Below the pieces are notes generated by a model that was given only the letters and a program-made list of their open reading frames with translations, did not search any database and was not told the origin of the DNA. The translations under genes were made by a program, and so were the position numbers. From Planctomycetota bacterium (GTDB lineage: Bacteria > Planctomycetota > UBA1135 > UBA2386), in assembly GCA_016794425.1 (NCBI GenBank), contig JAEUHR010000012.1, positions 1-62,061 of the forward strand: 62,061 bases of DNA, read 5' to 3'. Positions 51,059 through 59,822 of this stretch are shown piece after piece. Numbering within the stretch: the first letter of the stretch is position 1; every line of letters begins with the position of its first letter.

Positions 51059-52246
51059 ATGCCACGGTCCGCTGTTCGTTCGTTCTTCGGCGCTGCGACG
51101 TTGTTCGCCGCGTCACTGTGCGCCCAGACCACCTACGTCGTCGACCGGCTGAACCGGCCGGGCACCGACTTCCTCGACGTGCCGGCGGCGGCCGCGGCGG
51201 CGGCCGACGGCGACACGCTGCTGCTGCGTTCCGACGCGGGCGTCTACACGCCGGTCACCACCGGCAAGGGCCTGCGCATCGTCGGCGACGCGGTCGGGCC
51301 GGCGATCTTCTCGGTCGCGGCCGGTGCGCCGGGCTTCGTGGTCAGCGGCCTGCCGGCGGGCCGCGACTTCGTGCTGCGCAACTGCATGGTGCTCGGCACC
51401 GGCGTCGCCGCCGGGCCGCGGCTGCGCCTCGAGAACTGCCTCGGCCGCGTGCACCTGCAGCAGGTCGAAGTGGCGGTCTACACGGGTGCGGTTGCGATCG
51501 ACGTGTTCGCCTGCCAGGCCGTGACGCTGCGCCAGTGCGAGGCGACCGGCACGCCGGGGCTGCGCGTGCAGAACGCGACCGCGTCGGTGATGGACACGCG
51601 CTGCTACGGCACGGCGGCGTCGACGCTCGCCGCACTGCCGGCGGCGCCGGGCCTGTGGCTGCAGAACGCCTCGGCGCAGCTGGCGAACGTGCAGGCGTTC
51701 GGCGGTCTGGCGTCCGGGCCGCTGCCGCCGGCCCCGGGTGCGTTCGTCGCCGGCGCGGTCGTCGCGGCGACCGGCGTCGGCGGCCTGCCGCGGTTCGTGG
51801 CCGGCGCCTACGGCACCAGCAGCGCGACCGGGCCGGTGCCCGCGGTCGACGGCCAGAACAGCCTGCTCGAACTCGATCCCGAAGTGCAGCTCGTGCCGCG
51901 CGGCGGGGCGGCGGCGGTGGTGGGCGCGACCCCGGTGTCGGTCGCCCAGGCCGCGCTGTCGGTGACCGGCAGCAGCGTGTTCTCGGTCGCGTTCGCGGCG
52001 AGCCCGACCGCGGCGCAGGTGACGCTGATCGGCTTCCCGCGCGATCCGCTGTTCTTCCCCGGCATCAGCGGCCGGCTGTGGATCGACGACGCGGCGATGC
52101 TGGTGCTGCCCGGCGTGCTCGGCGGCTTCGGCGGGTTCGCGGAGAGCCAGCTGCCGCCGGCGGTGACGCTGGTGCTGCAGGTGCTGAGCCTCGACACCGG
52201 CAGCGTGCAGCTGACGGCGCCCGCCGTGCTGACGCCGCGCTTCTGA
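51059..52246 (+). CDS. Secreted beta-helix-like protein (paralogue of 17124 gene)
   Basis: The 395-residue protein has a signal peptide (FFGAATLFAASLCAQ) and then the same architecture as the protein encoded at 17124. An opening FLDVPAAAAAAADGDTLLLRSDAGVYTPVTTGKGLRIVG precedes repeated short strand-turn units (FVLRNCMVLGTG, LRLENCLGRVHLQQVEV, VTLRQCEATG, LRVQNATASVMDTRC), as in right-handed beta-helices. A C-terminal beta domain follows. The two proteins have identical length. The function is unknown; surface exposure is probable. Confidence 0.65.
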   Translation: MPRSAVRSFFGAATLFAASLCAQTTYVVDRLNRPGTDFLDVPAAAAAAADGDTLLLRSDAGVYTPVTTGKGLRIVGDAVGPAIFSVAAGAPGFVVSGLPAGRDFVLRNCMVLGTGVAAGPRLRLENCLGRVHLQQVEVAVYTGAVAIDVFACQAVTLRQCEATGTPGLRVQNATASVMDTRCYGTAASTLAALPAAPGLWLQNASAQLANVQAFGGLASGPLPPAPGAFVAGAVVAATGVGGLPRFVAGAYGTSSATGPVPAVDGQNSLLELDPEVQLVPRGGAAAVVGATPVSVAQAALSVTGSSVFSVAFAASPTAAQVTLIGFPRDPLFFPGISGRLWIDDAAMLVLPGVLGGFGGFAESQLPPAVTLVLQVLSLDTGSVQLTAPAVLTPRF

Positions 52247-52261
52247 GCCGTGCCGCCGCCG

Positions 52262-54472
52262 TCAGCGCCAGTGGAACTGGCGCTGCAGGTGGCAGTCGCG
52301 GCACAGCGACAGCGACTCGTCGGGCACCGGTACGGCCGCCAGCGTGTTCGCGGCAGCGGTCGCGCGTTCGTCGTGGCACGACGTGCAGGTCAGCGGCCGG
52401 CCGTCGAGGCCGTCGCCGCTGTGGCCCGGCGACAGGTGCGAGAAGCCGTTCGCAGCCGGCCAGGCGCGCGTCGGTCGCGACGGCGTCGCGTCGGTGCGCA
52501 CGGCCGCTTCGTGGAACGAGCCGAACGTGCCGGCCGGCTGCGGGTGGCAGTGGCGGCAGGCGTTGCCGCCGACGTCGGCGTGGTCCTGGTGGCACTGCTT
52601 GCAGTCGCCGGCACCCGGCTTCAGCGTCGGCACCGCGTGCAGCGGGTCGGCGCCGTCGGGCGCCGCGAACGTGTGGCACGCAAAGCACCCGTCGGCGAGC
52701 GCGCTGCCCGGCTGGCCGAAGCGCGGGCTCTGCACGTGCGGCCCGTGCGGGAAGTCCGGCGCCGCGCGGCGCTGCTCGGCAGTCAGCTGCACCGGCACCG
52801 CTTGCAGCGTGCTGGTGCGTTCCCCGTCGGCGTGGCAGGTCTGGCAGGCGGCCTGCGCCGCCGGGTCGCTCGGCCACGCGAACACGCCGGCGGCGGCGGC
52901 GCGCAGCTCGGTCGCGCTGCGGCGGTCGCCGTGGCACGACAGGCAGCCGCCGCGTTCGTCCTTGCTGACCGCGCCGGCGGTGCCGTCGGTCGGCTGCAGG
53001 TGGCTCGCCGCCAGGTGCAGCGCGTGCCAGAACGGGCGTGCCTGCCGCGGCGCGCCGGGCACGACCCCGCCGCGCAGGTGGCACTCGGCGCAGCTGCGGC
53101 CGGCCGCGTGCGCGGCGAACTCGGCTTCGTGCAGCCGCCGGCCGGCGACGTAGCGGCCGCGCGTCGCGATCTGCTGGTCGAGGCTCAGCGCCGGCCGTTC
53201 GGTCGTGCGCAGCCTGGCCGCGATGCCGCCGTCGCTGCTGGCGTGGCACTGCCGGCAGCCCTTGCCGCCGTCGTCGGTGCCGTGCCAGGCGACGTTCCAC
53301 CGGTGCGCGTCGTCGGTCGGCCGCCAGCGCGCGGCGTCGGCGTCGCCGATGCCCGCCAGCGGTGCGGCGCCGGGCACGTGGCAGGCGGCGCAGGTCGCGA
53401 ACGGCACCGCCGCGAAGTCGCGCCGCTGCGGATCGTCGGGCGCGCCGAGCGCGTGGTCGGAGCGCACGTCGGCGTCGAGCGCGTGGCACACCGTGCACGG
53501 CATGCCCTTGGCGAGGTGCGCGTCGTGCGCGAACGCGACGCTGGCCAGCGGTTGCTGGCGCGCCGGGCCGACTGCCGGCGGCTGCACGCGCGCCAGCATC
53601 GTCGCGCGGTCGGCCTCGTGGCACTGTTCGCAGCGGCCGAGCCGCGCGGTCGCGTCGGGATGCAGGAAGTCGCGGCCCTCGTGGTCGCGGTGGCAGGTCG
53701 TGCAGAACGCCTCGTCGACGGTCTGGCCCGGCACCGACGCCGGCACGCCGTCGCCGAGCCACGGGTGCCGCCAGGTCGCAGGCGCCGCGAGGTCGCCGTG
53801 GCACTGCATGCACTTCTGCATCGTCGCGCCCTGGCCGCGGTCGTGGCAGGCGCTGCAGCCCTGTTCGCCGGCGATCTTCGCCGCCGCCGCGTGCGCCGCC
53901 GCGATCGGCAGGTCGGCGGCCGCGTGCGCGAACGCGTGCGCCGGCAGCAGCGGCCCCGGCGACGCCAGCGGTTCGAACACCGCGGCCACGAACAGCGCGG
54001 CCAGCAGCAGCACCGCCGCGACCACGGCCGCGCCGCGGTTGGCCCAGCGCAGCGCCGGGAACCGGCCGAACTCGACCTCGGCGCGCACCAGCGCGTCGGG
54101 GTCGTTGTCGAACACGCCCTTGGCCGGCCGGGTCCACGCGAACACCTGCCGCTGCACGTCGAGCGAGAGGCGCGCCGCGGCACCCTTGCCCTCGATGCGC
54201 GCGACCAGCTGCGAGCTGCCGAGCACGACGATGGCGCCGTCGGTCAGCGCGCCGGCGGCCGCCGCGGTGCGGCCGTCGATCCAGGTGCCGGTGACCGAGC
54301 CGAGGTCGCGCACGGTGAACTGCGCGCCGTCCCACTCGATGCGGCAGTGCCGGTCGGCGACGATCGGGTCCTCGACGACGACGTCGCAGCCGGTGCGCGC
54401 GCCGACCAGCACCTCGTGGTCGCCGGCGAACACGGCGGCGCCGTTCTGCAGCACGGTGATGCGCGCGCTCAT
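52262..54472 (-). CDS. FHA domain - membrane helix - fifteen-haem c-type cytochrome
   Basis: The 736-residue protein has an N-terminal FHA-like domain (residues about 1-95: VLVGARTGCD, ADRHCRI, TGTWIDG). It has a single membrane helix at 147-166, and a long C-terminal region with fifteen CxxCH motifs, from CSACH at 206-210 to CRDCH near the end. With the FHA inside the cell, the haems lie in the periplasm. The FHA lacks the usual Ser and the NGT Asn, so binding may be altered. Multihaem proteins conduct electrons over distance. It starts at ATG 54472, overlapping the stop of the Fe-S protein gene by ATGA, so the two are made together. Confidence 0.88.
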   Translation of the reverse strand: MSARITVLQNGAAVFAGDHEVLVGARTGCDVVVEDPIVADRHCRIEWDGAQFTVRDLGSVTGTWIDGRTAAAAGALTDGAIVVLGSSQLVARIEGKGAAARLSLDVQRQVFAWTRPAKGVFDNDPDALVRAEVEFGRFPALRWANRGAAVVAAVLLLAALFVAAVFEPLASPGPLLPAHAFAHAAADLPIAAAHAAAAKIAGEQGCSACHDRGQGATMQKCMQCHGDLAAPATWRHPWLGDGVPASVPGQTVDEAFCTTCHRDHEGRDFLHPDATARLGRCEQCHEADRATMLARVQPPAVGPARQQPLASVAFAHDAHLAKGMPCTVCHALDADVRSDHALGAPDDPQRRDFAAVPFATCAACHVPGAAPLAGIGDADAARWRPTDDAHRWNVAWHGTDDGGKGCRQCHASSDGGIAARLRTTERPALSLDQQIATRGRYVAGRRLHEAEFAAHAAGRSCAECHLRGGVVPGAPRQARPFWHALHLAASHLQPTDGTAGAVSKDERGGCLSCHGDRRSATELRAAAAGVFAWPSDPAAQAACQTCHADGERTSTLQAVPVQLTAEQRRAAPDFPHGPHVQSPRFGQPGSALADGCFACHTFAAPDGADPLHAVPTLKPGAGDCKQCHQDHADVGGNACRHCHPQPAGTFGSFHEAAVRTDATPSRPTRAWPAANGFSHLSPGHSGDGLDGRPLTCTSCHDERATAAANTLAAVPVPDESLSLCRDCHLQRQFHWR

Positions 54473-56016
54473 CGGCGGGCCTCCCGCGGCGCGAACAGGC
54501 TCTGCGGCTCGCGCCGCGTGATCGCGGTCGTCGGGCAGTTGTAGACGCAGGCCTCGAACGGCAGACCGGCGCACAGGTCGCACTTCAGCGTCTTGCCGGC
54601 CACCGCGGTCAGCTTGCCGCCGGCGCCGGCGGTGCGCGGCTTCTCGGCGCCGTCGAGTGGCAGCGGCGCGCCGGCCGGCACGCCGCGGCCGGCGAACAGG
54701 CGGCCGATCAGCGGCAGCGACGCCAGGAACGACGCCGGCTGCGGCGCCGGTGCGGTGCCCGGATCGACCAGCCGGATCACACCGTAGGGGCAGCCGTCGA
54801 TGCAGCCGGCGCAGCCGACGCAGTTGTCGTACTCGAAGCGGATCCGGCCCTGCGGGTCGCGCCGGATCGCCGCGTAGTCGCACGACAACATGCACTGCGG
54901 CACTTCGCAGTGGTAGCACGCGGTGACCAGCACCTCGTCGGTCACGACCGGCGTGCCGACCTTGCTGAGCCGCGGCACCGCGTCGTCGTGCACGTGCGTG
55001 CACGACTCGACGCAGAGGTTGCAGCGCACGCACTTGGTGCGGTTGATCACGAGCGCGCGACCGCCCTTGACCGACTCGCGTTCGACCATCACGAACAGTT
55101 CGTCGAGCAGGCTGCGGCTGCCGAGGTCCTGCGCGCTGCCGTGCCTGGCCGCGTCGACGACGTCGGTGCCGACCAGCCGGTTCGCGGCGCGCACCAGTTC
55201 GCCCTGCGCCGGCGCACCGAGCTGTGCCCATTGCCGCTGCGGGATCACGACCAGCGCCGTGCGGGTCAGCGCGCGGAACGTCGCCGGCCAGGTGCGGCCC
55301 GGGCTCGTGATCGCATGCTCGCCGAACGTCGCATTGCCCTTGTAGAACGCCAGCACGCGCGGCTTCGGTCCGTCGCCGACTTCGCAGGCGACCGCGCCGG
55401 CGCGCACCAGGAACACCGCGTCGGCGGGGGCACCGGCCTCGGCGATCACCTCGTTCTCCTCGACCGAGCGCAATTCGGCGCCGCGCTGCAGCGTCGCGAT
55501 CGCGTCGTCGTCGAGGTCGCGGCACAGCGGCGAGGCGCGCAGGTGCAGGCCGAGCTGGTCGATGTAGCCGGTGTCGATGCGGGCGCGGAACGTGTCGTCT
55601 TCGGCGTAGAGCTTCGTGAACAGCCGCGCCTCGATCGCCGCCAGCAGCGTCGGCGCGGTGGCGCGGAACGTCGCCAGTGCCGGATGGTGGCTGTGCGCGC
55701 TGACTTCGCCGAACCACTCGCCCGGGCCGTAGCCGCGGTGTTCGTACGGGCTGCGCCGCGCGCGCGCGGCCACCGCGTCGACGCGGCCGCGCAGCACGAC
55801 GAACAGTTCGGTCGTGCGGTCGCCCTGCGCGATCACCGCGGTGCCGGGTTCGACCTCGACGAAGCGCACGAAGCCCGGCCGCGGTGCCGTGCCCGGCGTC
55901 CACGCGAACGTGCCGTCGGTGATCGCCGCCTCCTTGCGCACGCCGTCGAGCAACTTCGCGTCGACGTCGGCGAACAGCGGCGTCGCGAGCAGATCGTCGA
56001 TGCGGGCGTGGGCCAT
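54469..56016 (-). CDS. Two cyclic-nucleotide-binding domains plus four 4Fe-4S clusters
   Basis: The 515-residue protein has two CRP-like cyclic-nucleotide-binding domains (about 10-140 and 160-285). Their phosphate cassettes read FGEVSAHSHHPALATFRA and FGEHAITSPGRTWPATFRA; the Arg that pairs with the cyclic phosphate is not in its usual place in either. A DmsB/NrfC-like ferredoxin follows with four clusters: C329/332/335/339, C367/370/375/379, C399/402/405/409 and C479/482/490/494. It is cytoplasmic and would pass electrons to or from the membrane partner encoded 19 bases upstream. It is the centre of the operon and could gate electron flow by a ligand. Confidence 0.9.
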   Translation of the reverse strand: MAHARIDDLLATPLFADVDAKLLDGVRKEAAITDGTFAWTPGTAPRPGFVRFVEVEPGTAVIAQGDRTTELFVVLRGRVDAVAARARRSPYEHRGYGPGEWFGEVSAHSHHPALATFRATAPTLLAAIEARLFTKLYAEDDTFRARIDTGYIDQLGLHLRASPLCRDLDDDAIATLQRGAELRSVEENEVIAEAGAPADAVFLVRAGAVACEVGDGPKPRVLAFYKGNATFGEHAITSPGRTWPATFRALTRTALVVIPQRQWAQLGAPAQGELVRAANRLVGTDVVDAARHGSAQDLGSRSLLDELFVMVERESVKGGRALVINRTKCVRCNLCVESCTHVHDDAVPRLSKVGTPVVTDEVLVTACYHCEVPQCMLSCDYAAIRRDPQGRIRFEYDNCVGCAGCIDGCPYGVIRLVDPGTAPAPQPASFLASLPLIGRLFAGRGVPAGAPLPLDGAEKPRTAGAGGKLTAVAGKTLKCDLCAGLPFEACVYNCPTTAITRREPQSLFAPREARR

Positions 56017-56035
56017 GGGCGACGGGTGGGCGGGG

Positions 56036-56980
56036 TCAGTAGTACCAGACGGCGAGCACGTGCACGGCGACCAGCGCCAGCAGCACGATCGAGCAGGGGA
56101 CGTGCACGAGGCGCCAGACACGCATGCTCTCGCGCAGCAGGTTCAGCCGGCGCCAGGCGGCGGCGACGCGGTCGCGCTGGCCGGTCAGCGTCGCCAGCTC
56201 GCGCTGCCGGCGCTCGCGTTCGGCGTCGCTGGCAGACCGCAGCGCGGCGGCCGCGGCGGCGACCTTGCGGTCGTAGTGGCCACGCAGCGCGAACGCCTTC
56301 TCGACCGACAGCTCGCGCTCGGCGCGCGTCAGCCACGTCGGGCCCGCGGTCCACAGCAGCGCGCCGAGCACGCCGGTCGCGATCACGGCAGCACTGAAGC
56401 CGTTCAGCAACAGGCCGAGCCACGACGCCGAGCGCAGGCCGCCGTGCGCGAACACGACCAGCGCGGCGGCGATGCCGAGCCAGACGTGCACGGTCAGCCA
56501 CACCGCGAGGCGGCCGAGCGGCTGGCGCTTCTCGACCACGAGCCGCACCAGACCGACCGCGCGCGGATCGGGTTCGGCGCGCACCGCCAGCACGCGCTGC
56601 ACACCGAACTGCCGCAGGATCGCGGTCGCCTCGCGGTGCACCGCGGCGCTGCCCTGCACCTGCTGGCGCAGGGCCCGGTCCTGCAGTTCGGCCAGCGCCG
56701 ACTGGGCCCGCTCGAGCGCGGTCAGCGGCACCTGCCAGCGGAACTCCGGCGACAGCCGCAGCCGGTGCGCGGCGCGGCGCACCGCGTACAGCGCCAACGC
56801 GACGTAGCAGGCGACCGCGAGCCAGCCGGATGCCAGCAGGAACGCGGTGTTGCCGCGGCTGCGGCTGCCGAACGGTTCACCGGTCGCGGCGCTCCAGACG
56901 AACAGCAGCACGACCGCGAGCAGGGTCGCGGCGATGAAGCCGTTGCGCCGGCCGCCCGGAAGCCACAGTGCGTGGTTCAT
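56036..56980 (-). CDS. Membrane protein with di-haem cytochrome b pattern
   Basis: The 314-residue protein has five hydrophobic helices (about 15-33, 46-68, 158-180, 187-212, 290-312). Helix 3 has H165 and H179, and helix 5 has H293 and H307: each pair is 14 residues apart, the spacing used by cytochrome b of bc-type complexes to hold two b haems on opposite sides of the membrane. A soluble loop of about 85 residues follows helix 2, and a charged coiled segment lies before helix 5. It overlaps the FHA gene upstream (ATGA) and lies 19 bases before the Fe-S protein gene. It likely links quinone and c haems. Confidence 0.8.
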   Translation of the reverse strand: MNHALWLPGGRRNGFIAATLLAVVLLFVWSAATGEPFGSRSRGNTAFLLASGWLAVACYVALALYAVRRAAHRLRLSPEFRWQVPLTALERAQSALAELQDRALRQQVQGSAAVHREATAILRQFGVQRVLAVRAEPDPRAVGLVRLVVEKRQPLGRLAVWLTVHVWLGIAAALVVFAHGGLRSASWLGLLLNGFSAAVIATGVLGALLWTAGPTWLTRAERELSVEKAFALRGHYDRKVAAAAAALRSASDAERERRQRELATLTGQRDRVAAAWRRLNLLRESMRVWRLVHVPCSIVLLALVAVHVLAVWYY

Positions 56981-58386
56981 CGCGGCGGTGCGCTCTTGCG
57001 GCCGCCCGGCCGCAGGCGCGCCAGCAGGTCGCGCAGCGCGTCGAGCAGGCTGCGTTGCCCGCGCGCGGTCGCGACGGCGGTCGCCCACTCCGCCGGCAGC
57101 AGCGGCGTGTCCATCAGCAGCACTTCGGCCAGCGACTGGCTCGGGTCGGCGCGCACGATGCGCTGCGCCTCGCGCGCCGCGTCGGCGGCGAGACGGTTGG
57201 CCTGCACCAGCAGCTTCGTCGCGCGTTCCTCGAGCCGCCGGGCGGCGGCCGCATCGGCGGGGTCGTCGACCAGGAACACCGCGCGCACGATGCCGAGCCC
57301 GACCAGCGAGTGGCGCTGCAACGGCCGCGAATCGCCGCGCAGCTGCGCGCCGTCGACGAAGCTGCCGTTGGTGCTGCCGCGGTCGCGCAGCGTCCAGATC
57401 GCACCGTCGAACGTGATCTCGGCGTGCAGTTCGGACACCGAGTCGTTGGGCAGTTGCACGTCGGTCGTCTCGGCGCGGCCGAGCGCGTTGCGCGCCTTCA
57501 TCAGCCGCACGCGCCGCTTCATGCCGTCGCACTTGACGAACAACCGCGGCACGGCGTCGCGCACGCGCTGCTCGACGTCGCTGCCGGCGGCGGGCGCCGG
57601 GCCGAGCTTGCCGAGTTCCTGTTCGATGTCGGCCGGCGGCACCGCGATCGTCGTCGACCGGCCGGCCGGGGCTGGCGCGGCGGCGGGCGGCGGTGCCGGC
57701 GCGGCCGGAGCGGGCGGCGGCGGCGGCGGGGCCGGTCGCGGCGGGGCGGGTGGTGGGGTCGGCCGCTTGCCGGCCGGCGGGCTCGGCGGCGTGGCATCGC
57801 TCGGCGGGCTCTGCTGGCCCGGGCGGTAGCCGCCGCCCCATTGGATCGTCTGGTCGAGCGGCGGTGCGTCCTTCGGCGCCGAACCGGGCCGCGGCGCCGG
57901 CATCGTGTGCAGTGGCCCGTCCGCGGCGGCGGCCGGTGGTATCGGCGTCGGTGGCTTCGGCGCCGGTGGTTTCGGCGCCGGTGCCGGCGGCACCGGATCG
58001 GTCGCCGGCCCGCGGCCGATCGGGCCGCGCGCGACCATCGTCATCTCGGGTGCGGCACTGCTCGGCGGCGGCGCGTCGGTCGTCGGTTCGGCGCTGCGGA
58101 CCACGCAGGTGGTGCGGCCGACGCGCACCGTCGTGCCGTCGAACAGCGGCCGCCGCATGCCCGGGGCGACGATCTGGTCGTCGACGAACGTCTGGTTGGT
58201 CTTGCCGATCGCCTCGAGCCAGACGCCGACCTCGTCGAGGCCGATGCGGAACTGTTCGCGGCCGACTTCCTCGTCGTCGACCGTCACGTCGACGCGGCGC
58301 GACCGACCGAACACCAGCGGGCGATCGAGGGGGACGGTCCTCGGCGGTTGGCCGAGCAGCTGCACGATCATCTCGAGGCGCGCCAT
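56977..58386 (-). CDS. Double-FHA protein with long proline-rich linker
   Basis: The 469-residue protein has an N-terminal FHA-like domain (FGRSRRVDVTVDDEEVGREQFRI; the SxxH is GREQ, so degenerate). A Pro/Ala linker of about 150 residues with runs of prolines follows, and then a C-terminal FHA domain (LGRAETTDVQLPNDSVSELHAEI, GSTNGSFVDG) with all phosphothreonine-binding residues. A helical tail comes last. It would dock to a phosphorylated partner through the C-terminal FHA. Its stop overlaps the cytochrome b gene as ATGA, which puts it in the electron-transfer operon. Confidence 0.88.
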   Translation of the reverse strand: MARLEMIVQLLGQPPRTVPLDRPLVFGRSRRVDVTVDDEEVGREQFRIGLDEVGVWLEAIGKTNQTFVDDQIVAPGMRRPLFDGTTVRVGRTTCVVRSAEPTTDAPPPSSAAPEMTMVARGPIGRGPATDPVPPAPAPKPPAPKPPTPIPPAAAADGPLHTMPAPRPGSAPKDAPPLDQTIQWGGGYRPGQQSPPSDATPPSPPAGKRPTPPPAPPRPAPPPPPPAPAAPAPPPAAAPAPAGRSTTIAVPPADIEQELGKLGPAPAAGSDVEQRVRDAVPRLFVKCDGMKRRVRLMKARNALGRAETTDVQLPNDSVSELHAEITFDGAIWTLRDRGSTNGSFVDGAQLRGDSRPLQRHSLVGLGIVRAVFLVDDPADAAAARRLEERATKLLVQANRLAADAAREAQRIVRADPSQSLAEVLLMDTPLLPAEWATAVATARGQRSLLDALRDLLARLRPGGRKSAPPR

Positions 58387-58397
58387 CGGAGGCGGCG

Positions 58398-58403
58398 ATG
58401 CTA
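58398..58403 (-). promoter_or_regulatory. -10-like TAGCAT over the preceding stop codon
   Basis: On the minus strand TAGCAT begins with the TAG stop of the membrane-protein gene and ends 11 bases before the ATG at 58386. It is a candidate internal promoter for the FHA to cytochrome genes, separating them from the two upstream genes. Confidence 0.4.
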
Positions 58404-59822
58404 TGGCTCCGCCGGACCGGTTGGAAGCGCTGCGCGCCCTTCCAGTCCGAGCGTCGGCTGCACCGCCGCCCACACCCACGCGGCCGCCGTCCAGTGCAGC
58501 AGGACCCGCGGCAGCGTCGCGCGCAGGTGCGCGTCCAGTTCGTCGAGCGGTGACCACAGGAACGGCACGCACCACAGCGGTACTGCCAGCACGAGCCAGA
58601 CACCGAGCGCCGGCGTGCGGCTGGTGCGGCCGTGCCACCACAGCTGCACGGCGATCGCCAGCGGCACGACGAACGCGAGCCCGAACGCACCGCGGCCGCA
58701 GGCCCAGGTGCCGATCGCCTGCAGCACGCGCGGCAGCCGGTCCAGCCGCTGCAGCGGTCGCCCCGGGTCGGCGAAGTGCGCGCCGACCACGCCGTCGGCG
58801 CCGCCGCCGCCGAGCCACAGCGCGGCGACCAGCGCCGGCACCAGCAGCGTGAGGCCGAACCAGCGCCAGCGCGGTGCCGCGCCGCGGCGGCGCAGCAGCG
58901 CGTCGGCGGCCAGCAGCAGCGCTGCGCCGGCGCCGGCGGCAGGCGCCAGCAGCAGCACGTCGGTGCCGGCGCCGAACGTGCGCAGGTCGTGCTGCAGCCA
59001 CAGCAGCAGCGTGCCGGCCGCGGCGGTGGCGAGCACCGCCGCGCGCAGCGCGCGCGCGTCGCCGCGCAGCCACGCCGCCGCCAGCAGTGCCCCGGCGTAC
59101 GGCAGGCCTTCGGGCTTCTGCAGCACCAGCAGCGCGGTGGCGGCGGCCAGCAGGCCGTGGTTGCCGGTGGCCAGGCCGCAGGCGGCGCCGCCGAGCCAGG
59201 CGCAGCACAGCGCGTCGCCGTAGCCGGAGTCGAAGCTGCCGCCGGTCGGCGACAGCCAGATCGGCGTCACGGCCGCCGCGACCGCGAACAGCCAGGCGAT
59301 GCGGCCCGGATGGCCGGCCGCGCGCGCGGCGATGCCGACGGCGGCGACCGCGAAGCACCACGCCGCCGGGAACCACAGGCGTCCGGGCAGGCCCCAGCGC
59401 TCGAGCAGCGCCACCAGCAGCGGCTGCAGCAGCGGGTAGTCGCGGCTGTGGCAGTAGACCGTCGGATCGCGGAAGAACGGCTGCTGCAGCGTCGGCTGCG
59501 CCGCCAGCACGTTCGCCTTCAGGTCCCACGCCACGACGCCGTCCCAGTGCCGCGACGGCGTGGCCAGCGCGCCGTACGCCAGCAGCGCGGCGAGCGCGAG
59601 CAGCAGCGCCGCGCCGAGCGCCGTGACGGCGCGTGGCGCCGGCGCGCCCGGTGGCGGCGGCGGCCGATGGCGCCACGCGGCCGCGAGCCCGAGTGCCGCG
59701 CCGAGCGGCAGCAGCGCGTCGGGCACGGTGCCGTGCAGCGCCAGCCACGCGAGGCCGCCGCCGCCGACGGCGATCGTCGCGACCGCCGCGCCGAGCACCG
59801 CGCGCGCCAGCAGCACGGTCAT
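58401..59822 (-). CDS. GT-C-like polytopic membrane protein
   Basis: The 473-residue protein has about eleven hydrophobic helices. An extracytoplasmic loop near residues 90-135 contains WDGVVAWDLKANVLAAQPTLQQPFF and CHSRDYPLLQPLLVALL. The pattern of an Asp before LKA and a downstream DYPLL..LL is typical of GT-C-type lipid-linked-sugar glycosyltransferases. The substrate and the glycan are unknown. It overlaps the small gene upstream as ATGA and precedes the FHA gene by 14 bases. Confidence 0.6.
   Translation of the reverse strand: MTVLLARAVLGAAVATIAVGGGGLAWLALHGTVPDALLPLGAALGLAAAWRHRPPPPPGAPAPRAVTALGAALLLALAALLAYGALATPSRHWDGVVAWDLKANVLAAQPTLQQPFFRDPTVYCHSRDYPLLQPLLVALLERWGLPGRLWFPAAWCFAVAAVGIAARAAGHPGRIAWLFAVAAAVTPIWLSPTGGSFDSGYGDALCCAWLGGAACGLATGNHGLLAAATALLVLQKPEGLPYAGALLAAAWLRGDARALRAAVLATAAAGTLLLWLQHDLRTFGAGTDVLLLAPAAGAGAALLLAADALLRRRGAAPRWRWFGLTLLVPALVAALWLGGGGADGVVGAHFADPGRPLQRLDRLPRVLQAIGTWACGRGAFGLAFVVPLAIAVQLWWHGRTSRTPALGVWLVLAVPLWCVPFLWSPLDELDAHLRATLPRVLLHWTAAAWVWAAVQPTLGLEGRAALPTGPAEP

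Noticed and set aside
49231..52968. A 1245-codon plus-strand open frame
   Set aside because: It runs antisense or out of frame across three well-supported genes (the propeller, 49450 and 52262 genes) and through the secreted protein in another frame. Its translation is Arg/Ala/Gly-rich without family features. It is an effect of the GC-rich codon bias.
52262..55903. A continuous 1213-codon frame suggesting a giant haem protein
   Set aside because: The part upstream of 54472 is out of frame with the Fe-S gene, which has intact domains. The ATG at 54472 with an ATGA overlap and an FHA beginning is the better start.
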